From: Flavobacteriales bacterium | Lineage (GTDB): Bacteria > Bacteroidota > Bacteroidia > Flavobacteriales_E > Vicingaceae | NCBI GenBank assembly: GCA_013359255.1 | Contig: JABWCF010000003.1 | Coordinates: 239,246-303,245 of the forward strand | Direction: 5' to 3' | Length of the DNA stretch: 64,000 nt | In this document: in pieces, positions 19,325 to 29,527 of the stretch | How positions within the stretch are numbered: position 1 is the first letter of the stretch | Layout: the number at the start of each line of letters is the position of its first letter | Translations under genes and position numbers: made by a program | The notes under the pieces: model-generated | The model's input: the letters and a program-made list of their open reading frames with translations, nothing else | Database searches by the model: none | Told to the model about the DNA's origin: nothing

Positions 19325-19891
19325 CTATTTACCCTGTAATTTATTTAAGTGATGAATTATCTTCCATCTTTCTTCCGGACTCAGGATTAAACCATGAGGC
19401 CCCATTAAATTTTTTCCGTAAGTGATGCTGTGATACATTTTGCCATCGGACAATTCCTTTAGTTGATTTGAAAATGAAGGGGGAGGGGGGAATTTTCCAA
19501 GATCCACAATGGTTCCGTTGCCTTCTCCTTTTTCTCCGTGGCAATGAGAACAGAAATCATTGTACAACACTTTCCCTTCTTCTAAAACTATTTCTGATTT
19601 TTCAATTGGATTTTTCAACTCGGCACCTGCTGCCTCATATCCTTCAATGGTATTCGGATATAAATATACCTCATGATTCTGAGCAACAGTACCTTTTACA
19701 GGCTGCATATTTACCTGCCCGTTTTTAAAATTTTCGTTATAAGAATTTACTTCGTACGAAGGTGAACGATACATATCGGGCATAAATTCATACCCAGGAT
19801 GCCTTGGATCGTTGTTGCATGATGATAATGCCGCAAGAAGCAATGCCAACGAGGCTGTTTTTGTAATGGTTAATTGAAAATGTGTTTGCAT
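19325..19891 (-). CDS. actE: ActE monoheme cytochrome c lipoprotein
   Basis: Lipobox AALSSC; PDMYRSPSYEVNSYNENF...; FCSHCHGEKGEGNG heme motif. Confidence 0.88.
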   Translation of the reverse strand: MQTHFQLTITKTASLALLLAALSSCNNDPRHPGYEFMPDMYRSPSYEVNSYNENFKNGQVNMQPVKGTVAQNHEVYLYPNTIEGYEAAGAELKNPIEKSEIVLEEGKVLYNDFCSHCHGEKGEGNGTIVDLGKFPPPPSFSNQLKELSDGKMYHSITYGKNLMGPHGLILSPEERWKIIHHLNKLQGK

Positions 19892-19897
19892 ATTTCT

Positions 19898-20422
19898 TTA
19901 ATCTCTTTCTAATGTTTTTACTTCAATTGCTTTAGTGCTTAAAAGAATTTGATTTACTTCTTCAGCATTCGCATTGTTATCATCTAATTCAATGGCAAAT
20001 AAATGGCTGGTGGTTTCGGGAATTGGATTTGACTCTTTTGCCCCCGGAAACAAACCGCATACTATTAAAAAAGAAAGAACCATACCATGTGCTGCACAAA
20101 AAATGGTAAGTTCGAACAATACCGGAATGAAGCTGGTAAAGTTGTCGGCAAAGGTAAAGTTGGGTTTACCACCAATGTTTATGGGCCAATCTTGAATAAG
20201 CATGTACCATGTCATTAACATGCCTAATGACAAACCGGTTAAACCATATATAAAAGAGGCTGTAGATAAGCGGGTGTGTTTATACCCCAATGCATGCTCT
20301 AAACCATGAACAGGAAATGGAGTATAAACTTCTTTTATATTCCAATTTTTACTTTTAAGTTGCTTTACGGCACTTAAAAGTATTTCCTCATCATCATATA
20401 TTCCGTAATGTACTCGTTTCAT
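19898..20422 (-). CDS. actD: ActD (DUF3341) membrane subunit
   Basis: YGIYDDEEILLSAVKQLKSKNWNIKEVYTPFPVHGLEHALGYKHTRLS, two TM segments. Confidence 0.9.
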   Translation of the reverse strand: MKRVHYGIYDDEEILLSAVKQLKSKNWNIKEVYTPFPVHGLEHALGYKHTRLSTASFIYGLTGLSLGMLMTWYMLIQDWPINIGGKPNFTFADNFTSFIPVLFELTIFCAAHGMVLSFLIVCGLFPGAKESNPIPETTSHLFAIELDDNNANAEEVNQILLSTKAIEVKTLERD

Positions 20423-20424
20423 AA

Positions 20425-21798
20425 TTAGTGGTTACTTTTATGGTGATCAGCCGATGATTTTACAATTGTTTTTAATTCGCTTTGTGCTATTACAGGGAAA
20501 AACCTCGCAAATAACAAGAAGCAAGTAAAGAATAATCCTATGGAACCCACATAAATTCCTATATCTACAAAAGTGGGGTGAAACATAGACCAGTTTGCGG
20601 GAAGATAATCTCGGTGAATGGATGTTACAATAATCACAAACCTTTCAAACCACATACCGATGTTTACGAAAATAGAAATAATAAATGTGGCCGTTAAATT
20701 CGTTCTAATGGCTCTAAACCAAAACAACTGCGGAGTCACCACATTACAAGTCATCATAGACCAATAGGCCCACCAATAAGGTCCTGTTGCACGGTTAATG
20801 AATGCATACTGCTCGTACTCTACTCCTGAATACCAACTGATAAAAAGTTCTGTTAAATAAGCTACACCCACTATTGAACCGGTAACAATTATGATAATGT
20901 TCATGTACTCTATATGCTTGATGGTGATATAGCTTTCTAAACTCATTACCTTACGCATGATTATAAGCAGTGTAAGCACCATAGCAAAACCTGAGAATAT
21001 GGCACCCGCAACGAAATATGGAGGGAAAATGGTAGTATGCCAACCGGGTATCACGGAAGTAGCAAAGTCCATACTTACAATAGTGTGTACAGAAAGTACA
21101 AGCGGTGTTGCTAAACCTGCCAACACTAAAGAAACCTCTTCGAAACGAGCCCAGTCTTTTGCCTTTCCGCTCCAACCAAAACTTAACGCTCTGTATATTT
21201 TTTTTCGCATAGGAGTAATCGCCCTATCGCGAATAGTAGCAAAATCAGGTATTAGTCCCACATACCAAAAAACAAGAGAAACGGTAAAGTAGGTTGATAT
21301 GGCAAACACATCCCATAATAAAGGGGAGTTAAAGTTTACCCATAATGAACCGAACTGGTTTGGTAAGGGAAATACCCATAAAAACAACCAAGGCCTTCCC
21401 ATATGTATAATAGGGAACATGGCTGCACAAATTACTGCAAAAATGGTCATTGCTTCTGCCGATCGGTTTATGGATAAACGCCATTTTTGACGGAATAAAA
21501 GTAATATGGCTGAAATAAGTGTGCCTGCGTGACCTATACCCACCCACCAAACAAAGTTTGTAATATCCCAAGCCCAATCTACGGTTCTGTTTAAGCCCCA
21601 AGTTCCTATTCCTCTGCCAATAGTATAACTTACACATCCTATGTACCAAAGTAATCCTAAAAAGGATATAGTAAATGCGATGTACCAGTATTTATTGGGC
21701 TTTCCTTCTACCCCTTTGCATACATCATCTGTAATTTGTTTGTAATCCTTTCTTCCAATAATTAATGGTTCCCTGTATGAAGACTCTTGAATATGCAT
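20425..21798 (-). CDS. actC: ActC (NrfD/PsrC-like polysulfide reductase family) subunit
   Basis: [62 protein letters not shown]. Confidence 0.93.
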   Translation of the reverse strand: MHIQESSYREPLIIGRKDYKQITDDVCKGVEGKPNKYWYIAFTISFLGLLWYIGCVSYTIGRGIGTWGLNRTVDWAWDITNFVWWVGIGHAGTLISAILLLFRQKWRLSINRSAEAMTIFAVICAAMFPIIHMGRPWLFLWVFPLPNQFGSLWVNFNSPLLWDVFAISTYFTVSLVFWYVGLIPDFATIRDRAITPMRKKIYRALSFGWSGKAKDWARFEEVSLVLAGLATPLVLSVHTIVSMDFATSVIPGWHTTIFPPYFVAGAIFSGFAMVLTLLIIMRKVMSLESYITIKHIEYMNIIIIVTGSIVGVAYLTELFISWYSGVEYEQYAFINRATGPYWWAYWSMMTCNVVTPQLFWFRAIRTNLTATFIISIFVNIGMWFERFVIIVTSIHRDYLPANWSMFHPTFVDIGIYVGSIGLFFTCFLLFARFFPVIAQSELKTIVKSSADHHKSNH

Positions 21799-21826
21799 GA
21801 TTTATAAGGTTTCCTTTTAGTTATTA

Positions 21827-24800
21827 TTATGCTTTATGTTGTTTGTTTCTAACTTTCGTTTGATAGAATACGTTTGGTCTTATGCCTACTTCTTCTAAAA
21901 GTAAATAACTTCGTTCATCATCCTTTCGTTTTCTTACTTCTGTGTTCGGATTATTTACGTCACCAAAAACAATAGCATTTGTGGGGCAAGACTGAGAACA
22001 TGCCGTTTGAATTTCTCCATCGTTTAATTCTCTGTTTTCGAGTTTCGCATTTAATTTTCCCTCTTGAATGCGTTGTACACACATGCTGCATTTCTCAATT
22101 ACCCCTCTAGAGCGTACTACTACATCAGGATTTAATACCATTCTAGATAAATCGTCCATTGATGGATTAAATCCAACAAATTTTTCGTCTTTAAAATAAT
22201 TAAACCAGTTAAATCTTCTAACCTTGTAAGGGCAGTTGTTTGCGCAGTACCTTGTGCCTACACAACGATTATATGTCATTTGATTTAATCCCTCTGTACT
22301 ATGGCTGGTTGCAATAACCGGACAAACTGTTTCACAAGGGGCGTTATTACAGTGTTGACACATTACCGGCTGAAAAACTACTTCCGGATTTTCTGAAGCT
22401 ATTTCCATCTCACTTAAATTTCCTTCTTCTGCATCGCTAGAATAGTAACGATCTATTCTCATCCAAAACATATCCCGGGTTCTGCGTATTTCATCTTTTC
22501 CTACCACAGGCACATTATTTTCGGCATGGCAACTGATAGCACATGCTCCACAACCAATACATGCATTTAAATCAATTGATAAATTCCACAAGTGTCCAAG
22601 ACTTTCATAGCCCTGCCATAAACTTATTTTATCTACTTCTATCTTTTCTGTTTCTCTTCCTTTTTTTACGGTAACTGTGGCTTTCTCATTTCCCGCAGAA
22701 GGATCATTCACATAGTCGTGCAATGTGGTCTCTTTAACAATAGCTCTTCCCATCATGGTGTGATGGGTTTGTGTACTGGCAATTTGATATTTACCAACAC
22801 TTGAAGAAATGTTTACATTTTGAAGATTGTATTGTATTGTTCCGTTTTCGTAAACGGTAAGAGGAAACACATTAGCACCTAAATGATCGGCTGTTTTTCC
22901 TGCGTTTTTTCTTCCGTAACCTATTGCTATACCTATAGTATTCAATTTTTGACCCGGCTGAGCAACTACAGGCAATTCGATAGTTTCTCCGTTTACAGTT
23001 ACTTTTACCAAATCTGCCATTTGCTGTTCACCTTGTAAGACATTTAAGCCTAAACTTTTCATTTGTTGTGGTGACATGGTAACGTAATTATCCCAAGTTA
23101 CTTTAGATATCGGGTCGGGTAATTCCTGCAACCAAGGGTTATTGGCATGTTGACCGTTTCCAATAGATACTTTCTCGTACAACACTAAATCAAAATTTTC
23201 TTTATTTGCAGCATTGGCAAGGTCAATCAAAGAATCGTTAATAGAAAAAGGCACTTGTTCAACTCCAGTTGTTACTTGTGCTTGAGGTAATATATCATTA
23301 ACGGGCTCTGGTGCTGATAAATAAAAAACACCTTGCTGAAGAGAATTTACCCAAAAAGAATCGAATAAGGTGTATTCTGTTTGCTTAGTGAAAATGTTTT
23401 CCTGCCAATATCTGCGAATGTAATCATAATATGAAATTTCACTTCCTACCCATTTCAATAGGCTATCTTGAGCCTGACGTGTATTGAATAAGGGGTTGAT
23501 TACAGGTTGTGTTATGGCAAAATGGCCTGCTTTAGGTAAAGCATCATTCCATGATTCGAAAGGATGACTATCAGGACATACCACATCACAAAGTATGGCT
23601 GTTTCATCTAATCTATCGGCAAAAGAAATTTTATAATCTACATTCTTTAGATTATTCTCAAAATCAAAAGATTTTGGAAGAGTGTATGCCGGATTTGTAT
23701 TGTAAAAAAGAGCCACTCCTACATTTCCTGATTTCATTTCATCGATTAAAGAGGCGATATCGCTATCTTTTCCTTTTTTAAGATGTAAAGGAGTGCTGAG
23801 GTCTATTGTATTATTATAGTTTCCAAGCAATTTGTTTATTTCATTGCAAACTAACTGCATGTGTATATCATTGATTCCACAAACAATTAGTGATTTTCCT
23901 TTTGCTGAAATTAAGGCAGAGGCCATTTCTTTTATTTGCGCATCAAATTCTGTTTCTTTCACAGATACTCCTGAAACTCCATTTGCTTGTGCAATTGAAT
24001 TATATAAAGAAACTAAAGCAATTTTTAAATCGGTTGGTTTGAGAGAGAACCGCTTGTCAGCATTACTTCCTGTTAAAGATAAATTCGTTTCTAATTGTAC
24101 ATGTAATGACAAATCCTTTCTTTCTGAAACCTTACGAGCTTGTGCATATTGTGAGGCGTATTCGGTAGAAGAAAGCCAATTACCCAAAAAATCAGCAGCG
24201 AAACTAACTATTACATTTGCTTTGCTGAAATCGTATGACGGAATCACTCTATTTCCAAAAGTTCTTTCATTGGCATCTGCAATAGCCGAGTAAGAAATTG
24301 CATCGTAGGTAATATGTTTAGTGGTGGGATACTTGGTTGCAAAATCATTAATTGCCTTGTTAGTTGCAGGACTAACAACTGTAGATGAAATAATAGCTAT
24401 CTTTTTTCCTGCATTTGCAGCTGCATTTAGTTTTTGTATTACTGTGTTGTCTATAGAATCCCAATCGTAATCTTTTTTATTTGCCATAGGGCCTTTGATT
24501 CTTGCGGAGTCATATAGTGACAAAACTGAAGCATGAACTCTCGCATTCACTCCACCTTTAGTCAATTTTGATTTTTTATTTCCTTCGATTTTAATAGGTC
24601 TTCCTTCTCTTGTTTTAATAAGTACATCACAATAATCATGACCATCATAATACGCAGATGCATACCAGTTCGCTTTGCCCGGAGTAATTTCCTCTGGTTT
24701 AATTAAATAAGGCACAGACTTTACTATAGGGGCTTCACACGCAGCCAAAGTAGCAGCAGCCGTAGTAAATCCAAGAAATTTAAGAAAATCTCTTCTAGAC

Positions 24801-24943
24801 GCTGCGTTATCCTTTGCCGCATCTGTATTTAAAAATTCATCAATGGGTAGTTCCTGAGCAAACTCGTTTTCTTGTTGAATTAAAAACTCAGGTGTTTTTT
24901 CTACCTGTTCAATGCCTTTCCAGTATTTTTTCTGATTTGCCAT
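21827..24943 (-). CDS. actB: ActB: TAT-signal molybdopterin-oxidoreductase-like domain fused to 4Fe-4S ferredoxin domain
   Basis: SRRDFLKFLGFTTAAATLAAC; C-terminal CIGCGACAISCHAENN, CQHCNNAPCETVCPV, CVGTRYCANNCPYKVRRFNWF, CSMCVQRIQ. Confidence 0.93.
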   Translation of the reverse strand: MANQKKYWKGIEQVEKTPEFLIQQENEFAQELPIDEFLNTDAAKDNAASRRDFLKFLGFTTAAATLAACEAPIVKSVPYLIKPEEITPGKANWYASAYYDGHDYCDVLIKTREGRPIKIEGNKKSKLTKGGVNARVHASVLSLYDSARIKGPMANKKDYDWDSIDNTVIQKLNAAANAGKKIAIISSTVVSPATNKAINDFATKYPTTKHITYDAISYSAIADANERTFGNRVIPSYDFSKANVIVSFAADFLGNWLSSTEYASQYAQARKVSERKDLSLHVQLETNLSLTGSNADKRFSLKPTDLKIALVSLYNSIAQANGVSGVSVKETEFDAQIKEMASALISAKGKSLIVCGINDIHMQLVCNEINKLLGNYNNTIDLSTPLHLKKGKDSDIASLIDEMKSGNVGVALFYNTNPAYTLPKSFDFENNLKNVDYKISFADRLDETAILCDVVCPDSHPFESWNDALPKAGHFAITQPVINPLFNTRQAQDSLLKWVGSEISYYDYIRRYWQENIFTKQTEYTLFDSFWVNSLQQGVFYLSAPEPVNDILPQAQVTTGVEQVPFSINDSLIDLANAANKENFDLVLYEKVSIGNGQHANNPWLQELPDPISKVTWDNYVTMSPQQMKSLGLNVLQGEQQMADLVKVTVNGETIELPVVAQPGQKLNTIGIAIGYGRKNAGKTADHLGANVFPLTVYENGTIQYNLQNVNISSSVGKYQIASTQTHHTMMGRAIVKETTLHDYVNDPSAGNEKATVTVKKGRETEKIEVDKISLWQGYESLGHLWNLSIDLNACIGCGACAISCHAENNVPVVGKDEIRRTRDMFWMRIDRYYSSDAEEGNLSEMEIASENPEVVFQPVMCQHCNNAPCETVCPVIATSHSTEGLNQMTYNRCVGTRYCANNCPYKVRRFNWFNYFKDEKFVGFNPSMDDLSRMVLNPDVVVRSRGVIEKCSMCVQRIQEGKLNAKLENRELNDGEIQTACSQSCPTNAIVFGDVNNPNTEVRKRKDDERSYLLLEEVGIRPNVFYQTKVRNKQHKA

Positions 24944-24965
24944 ATCAACTTTTATCTAAGTAATT

Positions 24966-26246
24966 TTAGTAATGACATTTTGAACAATCTAAACCACCCA
25001 TTTTATCGACAGTTATAGGTTGTCCCTTGTATTTATTTCTAAGTTTATCGTGTAATTTCGTGTAATAACTGTTTCCTTCCATTTTCACTTCAGTAGTTCG
25101 ATGACACTCTACACACCAACCCATAGTTAAAGGAGAGAATTGTTTTGCCTCATCCATTTCTTGAATGGGTCCATGGCATGTTTGACATTCAACCTTTCCG
25201 ACCGATACATGTTGAGCATGGTTAAAATAGGCATGATCGGGAAGATTATGCACTCTAACCCACTCTATGGGTTGCGGGTTGTTTCCATAAGTTTGTGTTT
25301 CTGTATTGTAGTCAAGAGCCTTGTATATTTTTGCTATCTCAACTGTTCCGGTCAATGGTCCTTCTGAAACGTACTTATGACAGTTCATACATGTACTTGC
25401 TGGTGGTATACCTGCTACTTTGCCGTTTCTGGCACCTGTATGGCAATAGTTGCAACTGATTTTATTTTGAGCAACGTGTACTTTATGAGAGAATTTTATT
25501 GGTTGAACAGGCTGATATCCTTGTGCAACCCCAATATTAAACAGGGTGTCCCATAAACCTTTTAGACCAAACAGAGCTAAAACAATAAATAGAACTGCAA
25601 AGATTTTTTTATTGTTCGCTAAAATACCTCTAGAAGCAGCAACTCCTCCGGTTTGATGTTGTACAATTTTGTTTGCATTCGCTCTAACAATGAGAGCCAA
25701 TACTAACATCATTCCTACCACCACTAAAATTATAATTGATGTTAAATTCATGCTACCGGTAGTTTCTGGGGCTGGCTCATTTACTGCTGCAGTTACAGTA
25801 GCTGAAGCATTTCCTGTCTCTGCTTGTGCAGTTTTTTGATCAGGAGATTTAACGTAAGAAAAAATGGCTTTTATTTCATCATCTGAAAGAGCAAATGGAG
25901 GCATTGGGATTTTATTGAATTCTTCAAAAATTGCTTTCGCATCAGCATCCCCACTGGAAATAAGTTCTGCAGAATTTTTAGTCCATTTCAGTAGCCACTC
26001 TTCGGACCTCTTTTCTGATATTCCCTTTAATCCGGGGCCCACCATCTTCTTATCAGTTAGAGCATGGCAACTTGCACAATTTTGTTTGAAAAGTTTTTCG
26101 CCTTCTTGCGAAAATGTAACTGCGGAAATTAAACATAAAGCCAAGAATAAGGCAGGCTTAACTACATTTATTTTACCGTGCGATAGAAAACATTTAACTA
26201 ACTCCTTCATGTAATTGTTATCTTTTTTATTTTTATCGAGTATCAT
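24966..26246 (-). CDS. actA: ActA: N-terminal monoheme cytochrome c domain fused to pentaheme ActA (six CXXCH in total)
   Basis: CASCHA, CNYCHT, CMNCHK, CQTCHG, CVECHR, CSKCHY; alternative Met at 26210. Confidence 0.9.
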   Translation of the reverse strand: MILDKNKKDNNYMKELVKCFLSHGKINVVKPALFLALCLISAVTFSQEGEKLFKQNCASCHALTDKKMVGPGLKGISEKRSEEWLLKWTKNSAELISSGDADAKAIFEEFNKIPMPPFALSDDEIKAIFSYVKSPDQKTAQAETGNASATVTAAVNEPAPETTGSMNLTSIIILVVVGMMLVLALIVRANANKIVQHQTGGVAASRGILANNKKIFAVLFIVLALFGLKGLWDTLFNIGVAQGYQPVQPIKFSHKVHVAQNKISCNYCHTGARNGKVAGIPPASTCMNCHKYVSEGPLTGTVEIAKIYKALDYNTETQTYGNNPQPIEWVRVHNLPDHAYFNHAQHVSVGKVECQTCHGPIQEMDEAKQFSPLTMGWCVECHRTTEVKMEGNSYYTKLHDKLRNKYKGQPITVDKMGGLDCSKCHY

Positions 26247-26500
26247 TATTTTAATTTAAAAACCAATGCAACTTATTATTCAAACTATCATCTCACGAAT
26301 TTAAGATTTTTTAACTATATTTAAGAGCCTGAAAACGCGGCAATTACACTAAAAAGTATATTTTTTTCACCGAAATTAACGCGTCAAATATATGAAGTTT
26401 TCTTGTATTTGCTATGTTGGTTTAATTTCTTTTCTTAGTAAAAAAAAATCCACTTAAAAAACTCTTTCATTATTAGCATTATAGTGCACAAAAAGGCAAC

Positions 26501-26534
26501 AAAAAAAGTCTAATTTTCTAACTAGACTTTTTTT
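26501..26534. terminator. Hairpin terminator between narI and actA
   Basis: aaaaaaagtcta (26501-26512) / tagacttttttt (26523-26534) perfect 12-bp stem, 10-nt loop. Confidence 0.85.
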
Positions 26535-26555
26535 AAGTTTCAATGTTTTATTTGC

Positions 26556-27278
26556 TTAGTTATTTTTTGTTCTCTCTCCATACACGTGTTTTCTGGAAGC
26601 TCTTATATCTTTTCTATCCCAATTCCATATTACCTGTTGGTATCTTCTCCACAAATAATCTACCGGGTAAACTAAAAAGTGCACAAAACGGGTAAAAGGG
26701 ATAATGGCAATGATAGAAAATGCTGATACGATATGAATCTGAACAGAAAGAGGCATCATACTTACTGCATCTACCTGAGGATCGAAAGAAAAGATAGACC
26801 TAAGATAGGGGGTTAAAGTAGAAGCAAACCAAGAAGAACCCCATCTGTTAAAAAATGCCACCCATAAACCGGATGTAATTTGTACTAATAATACGATATA
26901 TACTACCACATCCATGTAATTGGTAACCATCTGAAGTCGTTTGTTTGTGAGTCTTCTAAAAATAAGCAGTAGAATACCCAAAAGTGCCGACAAACCAAAT
27001 GCAAAACCGGTAACTTCTAAAATTATCAAACGCAATGGGTCCCCGTTCCATGCAATAACGGCTCGAGGAATTAAAAATGCTGTTAAATGTCCGAAAAACA
27101 AAAAGAACATTCCCCAGTGAAAGGGCTGACTGCCCCAAAACAAATTTTTACCCTCTAAAAACTGGCTTGATAAAGAGGATACTTTGAATCCCATAAAACG
27201 ATAACGGAATATTGAACCTATAATAAATACAGCCAAGGCAGCGTATGGCAAAGCAATAAATAAAAGATAGTTTAGCAT
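26556..27278 (-). CDS. narI: Respiratory nitrate reductase gamma subunit (cytochrome b)
   Basis: FRYRFMGFKVSSLSSQFLEGKNLFWGSQPFHWGMFFLFFGHL; HIVSAFSIIAIIPFTRFVHFLVYPVDYLWRRYQ. Confidence 0.93.
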   Translation of the reverse strand: MLNYLLFIALPYAALAVFIIGSIFRYRFMGFKVSSLSSQFLEGKNLFWGSQPFHWGMFFLFFGHLTAFLIPRAVIAWNGDPLRLIILEVTGFAFGLSALLGILLLIFRRLTNKRLQMVTNYMDVVVYIVLLVQITSGLWVAFFNRWGSSWFASTLTPYLRSIFSFDPQVDAVSMMPLSVQIHIVSAFSIIAIIPFTRFVHFLVYPVDYLWRRYQQVIWNWDRKDIRASRKHVYGERTKNN

Positions 27279-27280
27279 GA

Positions 27281-28006
27281 TTATAAAGTTTTAATGGTTG
27301 ATGTTGTATTTGTGTTAGTTGTTGATGTATCTGAAGATGATGTAGAGCAACTTATTCCGCAACCCGATAAAAAATTACCGTAATACCCTTCGGGCACTTG
27401 AGTATAGGCTTTGAGCGTGGTAGATGAATACGCTGTTTTACACACTTCAAGCAAAGCAGATAATGCACTCTGAAATATGTTTCCAAAGGGTAATCCTTGC
27501 TGTATTACCACTTTTTGTACTTTCTTTAATACCTTCTCTCTTAAGTCCATTTTAGAAGACTTGAATTCCGCAAGCATTTTTTCAAGTGCAGGTATTAAAA
27601 TACGAACTATTAATTCCTCTTTAAATTCTTGGTCTTTAAGTTTTGGTAAAAGGGTAAGCACATTTACCAAATTGTCGGCTAAATCATTTCCGCAATCATT
27701 TTCGGCTAAATCTTGCTCGTGTTTCATATTAACCAAAAACTCTCCTCGCTTGTAGTCTTCCCCAAAAATAACGTATCCTAAATCCAAGTAACAAACAGCC
27801 TGTATATGAAAAGTTTTGGTATACACCTCCTCTATTTGTTCTGAGGGAGTAGAAGCTACATAATTAGAAAAAGGCTGAAAACATTTGGCTGCCAGTGGGT
27901 AATGCTCATTTAAAAATGCCTGTAAATTATCTACTTCGGTTTTATATGCCTCTGTAGGATAAGCAAAAATAGGTGCAAATAAACTATATGGCTGAATGTT
28001 GTTCAT
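27281..28006 (-). CDS. narJ: Nitrate reductase assembly chaperone
   Basis: Position between narH and narI; YTKTFHIQAVCYLDLGYVIFGEDYKRGEFLVNMKHEQ. Confidence 0.87.
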   Translation of the reverse strand: MNNIQPYSLFAPIFAYPTEAYKTEVDNLQAFLNEHYPLAAKCFQPFSNYVASTPSEQIEEVYTKTFHIQAVCYLDLGYVIFGEDYKRGEFLVNMKHEQDLAENDCGNDLADNLVNVLTLLPKLKDQEFKEELIVRILIPALEKMLAEFKSSKMDLREKVLKKVQKVVIQQGLPFGNIFQSALSALLEVCKTAYSSTTLKAYTQVPEGYYGNFLSGCGISCSTSSSDTSTTNTNTTSTIKTL

Positions 28007-28008
28007 TT

Positions 28009-29502
28009 TTATAGTCCTCTTTCGGGTTTCATTTTAAATCCGAAGCCTGTATTACCTTTCACATCACCTGTGTTTTCTAGCATTTCTATGGCTTCTTCAC
28101 GGTGAGCAGCAGGCACAACAAAGCGTTCTTCAAAAGTGGCTAATGATGTGAGTCTGAAAATCTCATTTGCTTCATGAATATCCATATTTGCTTCACTCAT
28201 TACTTTGTTTAGTTGTGTTTCGGTAACGTCTTTTACTGTTGTGTCTCTCCTCGATACACGTACTGCATGTAGTCGTTTAAATACTTCTATAATTTTATTA
28301 TCGTTTCCGGCAGCAAACAAAGAAGATAGGTAACGAATGGGTACTCTCAATTTTTCTACTCCTGAAAGTAAATTTTCGGAAAGAGAGTCGTACACTCCGT
28401 CTTCACTAACAGAAGCCATAGCGGGCAACAATGGTAGCACGTAAAATAAGTTAGGAATTGTGCGAAATTCTGGATGAAGAGGAAGGGCAATTCTCCATTT
28501 TTTCACAAACTTATATACCGGAGAATTTTGTGCTGCAACAATCGTAGAATCAGATATTCCGTTTTCTTTTGCCGCTTTGATTACTGCAGGGTCAAAAGGA
28601 TCTAAGTATATTTCCATTTGTCTATCAATCAATTCTGCCTCATCACAAGATGCTACGGCTTCAATCCTGTCTGCATCATACAACATTACTCCAAGGTAAC
28701 GAATTCTACCAACGCAAGAGTGCATACAAGCAGGTGCTTGTCCGGACTCTAAGCGAGGATAACACAGTACGCATTTTTCAGATTTGCCGGTGTTCCAGTT
28801 ATAATAGCTCTTTTTGTAAGGGCAGGCAGTAACACACATTCTCCAAGCTCTGCAACGTTCCTGATTAATTAAAACCACACCATCTTCTCCTCTTTTGTAT
28901 AACGCACCCGATGGGCAGGAACCCACACAAGCCGGATTTAAACAGTGATTACAAATTCTTGGAAGGTAATGAAAGGTCATTCTTTCTAATTGGAACATAG
29001 ATTCCTGCTCGGCCTTGCTTAAATGTTTAAAATTAACATCCTGACGAGCATAATCGGGAGTTCCCGACAAATCATCGTCCCAGTTTGGGCCGGCTTGTAT
29101 TTCGATAGGCTCTCCGGTAATCAGAGATACGGCTCTTCCAATAGGTTGATCATCTCCTTCCGGAGCCTCAAATAAATCTGTATAGCGGTATGCCCATGGT
29201 TCGTAGTAGTCTTCTAAAGAAGGCATATTCGGATTATGAAAGATGTTCTTTAAACCTTTCAGTTTTCCTGCTCCTTTAAGCGATACGGAATCTCCGTTTT
29301 TTTCCCATCCGCCTTTGTATATTTCTTGGTCTTCCCATTTAGTTGGGTAGCCCGTGCCTGGTTTGGTTTCTACGTTGTTCCACCACATATATTCGGCCCC
29401 TTTGCGGTCTGTCCAAATATTTTTACAAGCAATAGAACAGGTATGACAACCTATGCACTTGTCAAGGTGAAACACCATCGAAACTTGTGATCTGATATCC
29501 AT
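28009..29502 (-). CDS. narH: Respiratory nitrate reductase beta subunit (Fe-S)
   Basis: FHLDKCIGCHTCSIACKNIWTDRKGAEYMWWNNVETKPGTGYPTKWEDQ; CNHCLNPACVGSCPSGA; CRAWRMCVTACPYKK; CMHSCVGRIRYLGV. Confidence 0.97.
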   Translation of the reverse strand: MDIRSQVSMVFHLDKCIGCHTCSIACKNIWTDRKGAEYMWWNNVETKPGTGYPTKWEDQEIYKGGWEKNGDSVSLKGAGKLKGLKNIFHNPNMPSLEDYYEPWAYRYTDLFEAPEGDDQPIGRAVSLITGEPIEIQAGPNWDDDLSGTPDYARQDVNFKHLSKAEQESMFQLERMTFHYLPRICNHCLNPACVGSCPSGALYKRGEDGVVLINQERCRAWRMCVTACPYKKSYYNWNTGKSEKCVLCYPRLESGQAPACMHSCVGRIRYLGVMLYDADRIEAVASCDEAELIDRQMEIYLDPFDPAVIKAAKENGISDSTIVAAQNSPVYKFVKKWRIALPLHPEFRTIPNLFYVLPLLPAMASVSEDGVYDSLSENLLSGVEKLRVPIRYLSSLFAAGNDNKIIEVFKRLHAVRVSRRDTTVKDVTETQLNKVMSEANMDIHEANEIFRLTSLATFEERFVVPAAHREEAIEMLENTGDVKGNTGFGFKMKPERGL

Positions 29503-29527
29503 AAGTTATAGTTTAAATTCGTTTTTA

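Noticed and set aside
19480-19500. G-rich run (gggggaggggg) in actE as another phase-variable tract
   Set aside because: It encodes a proline stretch (FPPPPSF) in frame with an intact heme protein on both sides, and the run is interrupted.
23551-24293. Long ORFs antisense to actB and many other 60-120 aa antisense ORFs in the track
   Set aside because: They lie opposite strongly supported CDSs, have no recognisable motifs, and are expected in AT-rich codon-biased DNA.
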